Shown here: positions 7,599-11,319 of the stretch, piece after piece
Numbering within the stretch: position 1 is the first letter of the stretch
Layout of the letters: every line of letters begins with the position of its first letter
NCBI GenBank assembly: GCA_023433205.1
Contig: JAEZDS010000260.1
Location: 1 to 11,319 of the forward strand
Source of the DNA: Bacteroidota bacterium
GTDB lineage: Bacteria; Bacteroidota; Bacteroidia; B-17B0; Aurantibacillaceae
DNA: 11,319 nt
Direction: 5' to 3'
Notes under the pieces: generated by a model
The model's database searches: none
What the model saw: only the letters and a program-made list of their open reading frames with translations
What the model was told of the DNA's origin: nothing
Translations under genes and position numbers: made by a program

Positions 7599-8301
7599 GG
7601 GCTATTAAGGTTTGGGTAAATACTACTCCTTTTTCAATCCGGTTTTCAACCGCCTTCTGAGGCACAATATTATTTGAGTATAGTTCTATATGTTCTTTAT
7701 ACACAAGTCCCACGCCGTGTGCATATTTTTCAGCCTGATGATCAACCGAGATCAGGGTACGAAAATCTTTTTGTGTGACCTGCAGTACCTTTTCGAAGTG
7801 GTAGCCACCTACTGTTTCAATTTTGTTTACATAACTGTAAGTGTACAAAGTTTCTTCTCCGCTGTTGGCGGCGTTTCCGTCCCACTGCGCGCCTTCTTTT
7901 ACAGGAAAGATCAGTTTGGTGAAACGCTGGTTTTCCTCAACCACCGACACTTTCAGGTGATCAGCGTTTATTTGCCAGAGATCCTTGAACAGCCAGGGTA
8001 AACTATCGTAGGTTATTGCAGGGTTGTATTTTTTAATGAGCCGGATCAGCTTCCACGCGGTTTTTCCCTCATCGTCGGTAAAGGTATCACCCAGCAACTC
8101 TTTTATGCGGTAACGGTAGTGTATGGTATCGCGGGGAATCTCGGTGTACACTATACTATCGGCCTCAAATATTATAAACCGGCCCTTGTTAAGGGGATAA
8201 TAATTCAGGTCGTCATAAAACTGAGAAGTGTCTACTTTTTTTTTACTGCACGAGAAACACAGGGCGAGGCTGATCACAAGTATAAATGTTGCCGGTTTCA
8301 A
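7585..8301 (-). CDS. Predicted lipoprotein of unknown function, TTG start
   Basis: 238 residues that I do not assign to a family. The N-terminus has K2, a hydrophobic core (about 5-16) and FSCSKKK, giving a lipidated C18 typical of Bacteroidetes lipoproteins. After the Cys come lysines, not the acidic surface-export signal known from Capnocytophaga, so a periplasm-facing position is somewhat favoured. The rest is rich in alternating hydrophobic/aromatic residues, suggesting a beta fold. The only sensible start is TTG at 8301: no in-frame ATG or GTG lies between it and an in-frame TAA 27 nt upstream, and the signal peptide begins exactly here. An 8-bp inverted repeat covers the start, and TATCTTTA sits 5 nt upstream. 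It follows the DUF1571-like gene by 63 bp and overlaps the protease gene by 14 nt. Confidence 0.85.
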   Translation of the reverse strand: MKPATFILVISLALCFSCSKKKVDTSQFYDDLNYYPLNKGRFIIFEADSIVYTEIPRDTIHYRYRIKELLGDTFTDDEGKTAWKLIRLIKKYNPAITYDSLPWLFKDLWQINADHLKVSVVEENQRFTKLIFPVKEGAQWDGNAANSGEETLYTYSYVNKIETVGGYHFEKVLQVTQKDFRTLISVDHQAEKYAHGVGLVYKEHIELYSNNIVPQKAVENRIEKGVVFTQTLIAHGYE

Positions 8302-8327
8302 TCTCTTAAAGATATAGAAAAGAGATT
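8300..8327 (-). promoter_or_regulatory. Inverted repeat taking in the lipoprotein start, with embedded -7-like box
   Basis: The arms AATCTCTT and AAGAGATT (8 bp, perfect) flank a 12-nt centre. On the minus strand the downstream arm ends with the first two bases of the TTG start codon, so in RNA transcribed from upstream the hairpin could hide the start. The same stretch contains TATCTTTA (8307-8314), one base from TAnnTTTG and 5 nt before the TTG, so it may instead be an internal promoter or operator. No U-tract follows, which argues against an intrinsic terminator. Confidence 0.4.
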
Positions 8328-8364
8328 AACTGAACGGGCCATTTTTTTTAACGACAGTGATTTT

Positions 8365-9216
8365 TCAGAAATCGTAGTCCTTGTAGTTGCGTGTGAACTC
8401 CGCCGGATCGAAATCCGGATTAACCTGCAGAAAATGGTAGTTGTATTCCTCAAAAAGTCCACGGTCATCTTCCACTTTAATACTGATAGGCACAAAATAC
8501 AGATGATCTATAAAAACTGTCACTTTTCTGGCATACCAGTTGGGAATACTGATCATCTGTCCCTCTTTCAGGATCTCAAAATAATCATCAAAGTTTTTGT
8601 TCTTTTCAAGGATCAGGTACTCTGGAATATGGAATTTTCGGGCAATAGAAGTAATACTCTCTCCCCTTTCGATGCGGTAATTTACCCAGGCAAAATCGCG
8701 GTTATTGATCTCAATTTTGTAACAGGTCCTGTTGTTCATACGCTCTACCCCTGCGAGACTGAAATATTCGTCAAATCGCGGACCGAGTTTATCCATAGTA
8801 TGTTTGATAATGCCGGCAAAATAGTCGAATCCCATTTCGTGCAGCGTATGGTGCTGATCCTGCCTCATAAGATCGCCCATGGGATCGAGCAGCAGGTTGA
8901 AGTAGGGAAAGCTGTTGGGTTTAACCAGCGCCCTGCCGTTGTTTTTACCCTGCAGCCATAACACTTCAATTCCTTTGATATAGAGATAGATCTGCCTGGG
9001 TTTGCGAATAAACTTCACATTACTTTCGTAGTGGTTATACTGCCCCTTTTTGCCACGTTCCACCACTTTAAGATGATACTTAAGGCCCTTTACTTCTTTG
9101 ATGTGATGGAGGCTTTTTTCAACAATCTCGCGACAGCTGAGCTCCTGATTTTGAGAAATTAAAGGATTACAGAAAAATGCTGTAATTACTACAGAAAGGA
9201 GGCGTAGGAAGTTCAT
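8365..9216 (-). CDS. Secreted DUF1571-like protein with embedded LysM domain
   Basis: 283 residues with a signal peptide (about 1-21, hydrophobic core LLSVVITAFF). The body reads as a DUF1571-type lipid-binding-like beta fold: YHLKVVERG, KFIRKPRQIYLYIKG and GRALVKPNSFPYFNLLLDPMG early, then CYKIEI. It closes with KVTVFIDHLYFVPISIKVED, EEYNYHFLQVNPDFDPAEF. Between CYKIEI and KVTVFID lies a LysM (about 178-227), recognisable by YRIERGESITSIARKF, the central LEKNKNF and the closing LKEGQMISIPNW. LysM binds GlcNAc-containing glycans such as peptidoglycan, so a periplasmic wall-bound role is likely. DUF1571 has no established function known to me. It is the first gene of the minus-strand cluster, and TATTTTTG lies 5 nt before the ATG. 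Confidence 0.85.
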   Translation of the reverse strand: MNFLRLLSVVITAFFCNPLISQNQELSCREIVEKSLHHIKEVKGLKYHLKVVERGKKGQYNHYESNVKFIRKPRQIYLYIKGIEVLWLQGKNNGRALVKPNSFPYFNLLLDPMGDLMRQDQHHTLHEMGFDYFAGIIKHTMDKLGPRFDEYFSLAGVERMNNRTCYKIEINNRDFAWVNYRIERGESITSIARKFHIPEYLILEKNKNFDDYFEILKEGQMISIPNWYARKVTVFIDHLYFVPISIKVEDDRGLFEEYNYHFLQVNPDFDPAEFTRNYKDYDF

Positions 9217-9221
9217 CCCGG

Positions 9222-9229
9222 CAAAAATA
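9222..9229 (-). promoter_or_regulatory. -7 element of the DUF1571/LysM-led operon
   Basis: TATTTTTG on the minus strand is an exact match to the Bacteroidetes -7 consensus TAnnTTTG. Only 5 nt (CCGGG) separate it from the ATG at 9216, so the transcript may begin at or next to the start codon. I could not find a TTG at the usual -33 spacing. Confidence 0.45.
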
Positions 9230-9313
9230 GCAGATTAAGCTATCACCGGCAGAGCGTGAACTGCTTTTTTGGAAATATTAATAAAGCATGGCCATGACTT
9301 TGCTGCTTATGGT

Positions 9314-9321
9314 TATATTTG
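9314..9321 (+). promoter_or_regulatory. -7 element upstream of the SPOR-protein gene
   Basis: TATATTTG matches TAnnTTTG exactly and lies 14 nt upstream of the GTG at 9336. If used, it places transcription start downstream of the earlier in-frame ATG at 9288, which then could not be the start. A TTG occurs at 9300-9302, but the 11-bp gap is shorter than the usual -33 spacing. Confidence 0.4.
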
Positions 9322-9335
9322 AGCTGAAACAAACC

Positions 9336-10361
9336 GTGAATATACAGCAGATCATTATTGAGGGCCTAAGGGTGCAGTTATACCGCCACCAGTACATCGT
9401 ATTGCCTGACTTTGGTGGTTTTGTGCTGAAACACCGGCCTGCTCACTTCAGCGTGTCAGGTACACAGTTAATGCCCCCCTCTGCTACCGTATCATTTAAC
9501 TCGCAATTAAAACAAGACGACGGCATACTTTCGGCCTGGCTGCAGAAAAAGCTGAACTGTTCTGCCGCCGAAGCGTTGAGGCATGTAAAGGAGTTTTCAG
9601 GTTATTGTAAAGGTGTACTTACAAATAAAAAAAGGCTAAGTCTGCCGGCCATCGGATTTTTTCACCTGGACTTTGAGAGCAACATTTGTTTTGAAGCAGA
9701 GGCCGGTCAGAACTTTTTTGCCGGTAGTTTCGGACTCACTGCTATACAGCTGAATGCAGCTGAAGAGCAGCCTAAACCGGTAAGAAGAACTGCGGTATTC
9801 GAAGATCGGCCAGTGGTAAGGGCACAACAACAACAAGCACGCAGAATCACAAGGCCCGCACTTGCACTTTTACTGGCGACACTGTTAACCGCATTTCTGT
9901 TTATTTTGCTGCTGAACGGCAATTTTAGCGGACCTCAATGGGCTGCTTTTAATAACAATGTTTCAGCCGCAAGTTATGAAGCCATTGTTTATCCGCCGCT
10001 TCAACTGAAGGTGGCTGATGAAACCAAAACCCGGATTACAGATCTTTCGCCCGGCAAAGCAAGTCTTTCTATTGGTTGTAATAAAATTATTGTTGATCGT
10101 CTGAAGGGTGAGACCCTAAACAAGTCCGCGGTTGTACAGGGTCGTTATGAAATAGTGGTAGGTTGTTTTTCAGTGCCATCCAATGCAAAAAAGCTGGTAA
10201 AACAATTAAGCCGTCGCGGCATTAAGGCACAGGTTTCTGATCAGAAACACAAAGGCATGGTGGTGGTTAGTTCTGCAACCTTTGCGCACCGCAGTGAAGC
10301 AATGGCAACACTGCCCGGGGTGCAGCAGATTGTTGCAAACGCCTGGATCAGGGAAAAATAG
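9336..10361 (+). CDS. HU-CCDC81-like / TM / SPOR domain protein
   Basis: An envelope protein of the Bacteroidetes type that couples CCDC81-like HU domains to a SPOR domain. Numbering from GTG 9336 (341 residues): the first HU-like domain spans about 2-60, with the typical YRHQYIVLPDFGGFV; the second spans about 61-130, with NKKRLSLPAIGFFHLD. A basic linker (RRITR) precedes one membrane segment at about 174-193. After an extracytoplasmic linker comes a C-terminal SPOR domain (about 270-338, from YEIVVGCFSVPSNAKKLVKQL), expected to bind denuded septal glycan. The HU-like part would sit in the cytoplasm and the SPOR in the periplasm. In-frame ATG codons at 9288 and 9309 would add a weakly conserved leader; I prefer GTG because the domain begins directly after it and a -7 box lies just upstream. 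The gene is divergent from DUF1571/LysM. Confidence 0.85.
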   Translation: MNIQQIIIEGLRVQLYRHQYIVLPDFGGFVLKHRPAHFSVSGTQLMPPSATVSFNSQLKQDDGILSAWLQKKLNCSAAEALRHVKEFSGYCKGVLTNKKRLSLPAIGFFHLDFESNICFEAEAGQNFFAGSFGLTAIQLNAAEEQPKPVRRTAVFEDRPVVRAQQQQARRITRPALALLLATLLTAFLFILLLNGNFSGPQWAAFNNNVSAASYEAIVYPPLQLKVADETKTRITDLSPGKASLSIGCNKIIVDRLKGETLNKSAVVQGRYEIVVGCFSVPSNAKKLVKQLSRRGIKAQVSDQKHKGMVVVSSATFAHRSEAMATLPGVQQIVANAWIREK

Positions 10362-10367
10362 TCCCTG
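10349..10367. terminator. Weak hairpin between convergent genes
   Basis: CAGGGA and TCCCTG form a 6-bp stem around a 7-nt loop containing the TAG stop of the SPOR-protein gene. hemJ ends 12 bp beyond that stop on the other strand. There is no T-tract on the plus strand, so termination is uncertain; position between two convergent genes is the main argument. Confidence 0.25.
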
Positions 10368-10373
10368 TCCCGA

Positions 10374-10931
10374 TCAATTAATATCAACCTTTTCACTGTT
10401 CTTTCTGCTACGCCTGTAAAGTGTTACAGCCAGCATCAGTAAACCGGCAAAAACAATCAGGCCCAACAGTCCCCATAATAGTCCGGTAGTTGACTTTATC
10501 ATAACCAGAAAAACAATTGCCACCAGGAAAACGGTGGCCAGTTCATTAAGCAGCCTTAATTTAAAAGAAGATATTTTGAATATTCCCTTATTTTGTTGCC
10601 TGAGAATGATGGAGCAGCGGATGTGATAAACAACAAGCAGCAGCACGGTAAACAGTTTCAGGTGCATCCAGGGTTGCGACATATAATAATTCCATTGTAA
10701 GGCCAACATCCAGCTGCCGGATATTACTGTTCCCACCATTGCAGGCCATCCAATTATCTGCCAAAGTCTTCGCTGCATAATAACTAGCTGGTTTGTTAAT
10801 ATGGGTCTTGCAGTATGGTCGCGTTGTTGTGCTTCGGTGGCATAAATAAAGAGGCGCACTATATAAAAAAGAGCGGCAAACCAGCTCACCACAAAAACAA
10901 GGTGAATGGCTTTGAGGTATTGTAGATCCAT
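10374..10931 (-). CDS. hemJ: Protoporphyrinogen IX oxidase HemJ (CopD-like membrane protein)
   Basis: A 185-residue inner-membrane protein of the HemJ/UPF0093 family, which oxidises protoporphyrinogen IX to protoporphyrin IX in haem synthesis when HemG and HemY are absent. The opening YLKAIHLVFVVSWFAALFY is the family signature with conserved H10 and W17, followed by the RLFIYATEA segment. QPWMHLKL (87-93) holds the conserved His and Lys (H90, K92). About five hydrophobic segments are seen (near 6-28, 57-79, 91-108, 127-145, 149-170), ending in a basic cytosolic tail. The ATG at 10931 is preceded at 5 nt by TACTTTTA, a near -7 box. It is a single gene on this strand, convergent with the SPOR-protein gene and divergent from the thioesterase gene. 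Confidence 0.9.
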   Translation of the reverse strand: MDLQYLKAIHLVFVVSWFAALFYIVRLFIYATEAQQRDHTARPILTNQLVIMQRRLWQIIGWPAMVGTVISGSWMLALQWNYYMSQPWMHLKLFTVLLLVVYHIRCSIILRQQNKGIFKISSFKLRLLNELATVFLVAIVFLVMIKSTTGLLWGLLGLIVFAGLLMLAVTLYRRSRKNSEKVDIN

Positions 10932-10936
10932 GGGTT

Positions 10937-10944
10937 TAAAAGTA
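10937..10944 (-). promoter_or_regulatory. Possible -7 element of hemJ
   Basis: TACTTTTA on the minus strand is one base from TAnnTTTG and stands 5 nt (AACCC) before the hemJ ATG, the same spacing as in front of the DUF1571/LysM gene and the TTG-start lipoprotein gene. Confidence 0.35.
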
Positions 10945-11002
10945 GCGATAATCTGATGCCGGAGGTTAGTTTACCCCTTCTCTTTTTAAAGCCGAGGTGT
11001 TT

Positions 11003-11028
11003 ACAGTACTGTGTCAGGGAGTACACAG
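11003..11028. repeat. Palindromes in the hemJ/thioesterase intergenic region
   Basis: ACAGTACTGT (11003-11012) is a perfect 10-bp palindrome. It overlaps a second inverted repeat, CTGTGT (11009-11014) with ACACAG (11023-11028). They lie between the two divergent starts and could be operator sites or RNA hairpins; chance occurrence is possible. I see nothing else in this 168-bp gap apart from the two -7 boxes. Confidence 0.25.
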
Positions 11029-11071
11029 AGCCCAATTGATCTCTGCCGTAAAAAGGCCGGCGAAATATTTC

Positions 11072-11079
11072 TACCTTTG
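11072..11079 (+). promoter_or_regulatory. -7 element of the thioesterase gene
   Basis: TACCTTTG matches TAnnTTTG exactly and ends 20 nt before the ATG at 11100, giving a plausible short leader of roughly 15 nt. No -33 TTG was found at the expected distance. Confidence 0.4.
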
Positions 11080-11099
11080 AAGCCTATTTGACCCTCCCT

Positions 11100-11319
11100 A
11101 TGAAAGCAAAAACGCCCTCTCAGTCTGCAACCATGAAAACCGAGGTTATTCTGCCCAATGATACCAATCATGTAGGGAATCTGTTTGGCGGAAAACTGAT
11201 GCAGTGGGTAGATATTACTGCTGCTATTGCGGCGCAGCGCCATTGCGGCAGGGTTGTGGTAACGGCTTCAATTAACCACGTCTCTTTTGATAAACCCATA
11301 AAACAGAACAGTGTGGTAA
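11100..11319 (+). CDS. Hotdog-fold acyl-CoA thioesterase (YciA/ACOT-like), 3' end missing
   Basis: The first 73 codons of a cytosolic acyl-CoA hydrolase, which releases CoA from fatty acyl-CoA. After a short polar leader the signature TNHVGNLFGGKLMQWVD (about 22-38) matches the central helix of the hotdog fold in this family, with its conserved Asn (N23), GG turn (30-31) and Asp (D38). The strand VVTASINHVSFDKPI follows as in YciA-type enzymes. The ATG at 11100 is the first in frame; one at codon 12 is also possible. The frame is open to the window edge, so chain-length preference and any second domain cannot be judged. It is divergent from hemJ. Confidence 0.88.
   Translation, partial: MKAKTPSQSATMKTEVILPNDTNHVGNLFGGKLMQWVDITAAIAAQRHCGRVVVTASINHVSFDKPIKQNSVV

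Noticed and set aside
8342..8349. Run of eight T on the plus strand, considered as a terminator tail
   Set aside because: No plus-strand gene ends upstream and no stem precedes it; on the minus strand it is an A-run just after the DUF1571/LysM stop.
8298..8495. A 65-codon minus-strand frame crossing the DUF1571/lipoprotein junction
   Set aside because: It overlaps the DUF1571/LysM coding end in another frame and covers the lipoprotein start; the basic, Arg/Thr-rich product has no signal or family pattern.
8119..8961. A 280-codon open frame on the plus strand
   Set aside because: It is antisense to the DUF1571/LysM and lipoprotein genes, both of which have signal peptides and recognisable features; the translation resembles no protein family.
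11001..11243. An 80-codon minus-strand frame at the right edge
   Set aside because: It is opposite the conserved hotdog thioesterase sequence and covers its promoter.
1..11319. Mobile element, phage, CRISPR, toxin-antitoxin or defence system
   Set aside because: No transposase, integrase, repeat array or known defence gene was found; all large genes are recognisable core or envelope genes with similar composition.

Overview
The window reads as chromosomal DNA of a Bacteroidota bacterium. Three features point there. First, a secreted subtilase ends in a type IX secretion (T9SS) C-terminal sorting domain. Second, one gene combines the Bacteroidetes-type CCDC81-like HU domains with a membrane anchor and a SPOR domain. 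Third, several starts lack a Shine-Dalgarno sequence but have upstream octamers close to the Bacteroidetes -7 element TAnnTTTG. The order cannot be fixed from sequence alone; Chitinophagales or Sphingobacteriales would fit. I see no rRNA, tRNA, CRISPR array, insertion sequence or prophage gene.

Left part (1-2837, all on the minus strand): the first 594 codons of paaZ, the bifunctional ring-opening enzyme of aerobic phenylacetate breakdown (cut by the window edge); an OmpR/PhoB-type response regulator with a GTG start and no adjacent sensor kinase; and an 83-codon unrecognised ORF with a Cys/His pattern.

Middle (2838-4397): an AT-rich intergenic stretch containing a 41-residue lipoprotein gene, then ung (uracil-DNA glycosylase) on the plus strand, whose 3' end overlaps the convergent elaA gene by 20 bp.

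Central operon (3891-9216, minus strand). In transcription order it holds a secreted DUF1571-like protein with a LysM embedded near its C-terminus, a 238-residue lipoprotein with a TTG start, the T9SS-targeted S8 protease, an MFS transporter, a small CoA-binding Rossmann protein and an ElaA-type GNAT acetyltransferase. From the lipoprotein onward every gene overlaps the next (14, 4, 4 and 1 nt), so translational coupling is likely. The first three products act in the envelope or outside the cell; the last three are inner-membrane or cytosolic. No single pathway is evident, and joint function is inferred only from the overlaps.

Right part (9217-11319): the HU-CCDC81/TM/SPOR protein (plus), hemJ (minus, convergent, 12 bp apart), and the start of a hotdog acyl-CoA thioesterase (plus, divergent from hemJ and cut by the window edge).

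Most of the window is ordinary core genome. The points most worth a second look are the LysM nested in DUF1571, the overlapping envelope/cytosol operon, the very small lipoprotein, three starts preceded by a -7-like box at an identical 5-nt spacing (possible leaderless mRNAs), and a hairpin that takes in the TTG start of the 238-residue lipoprotein.
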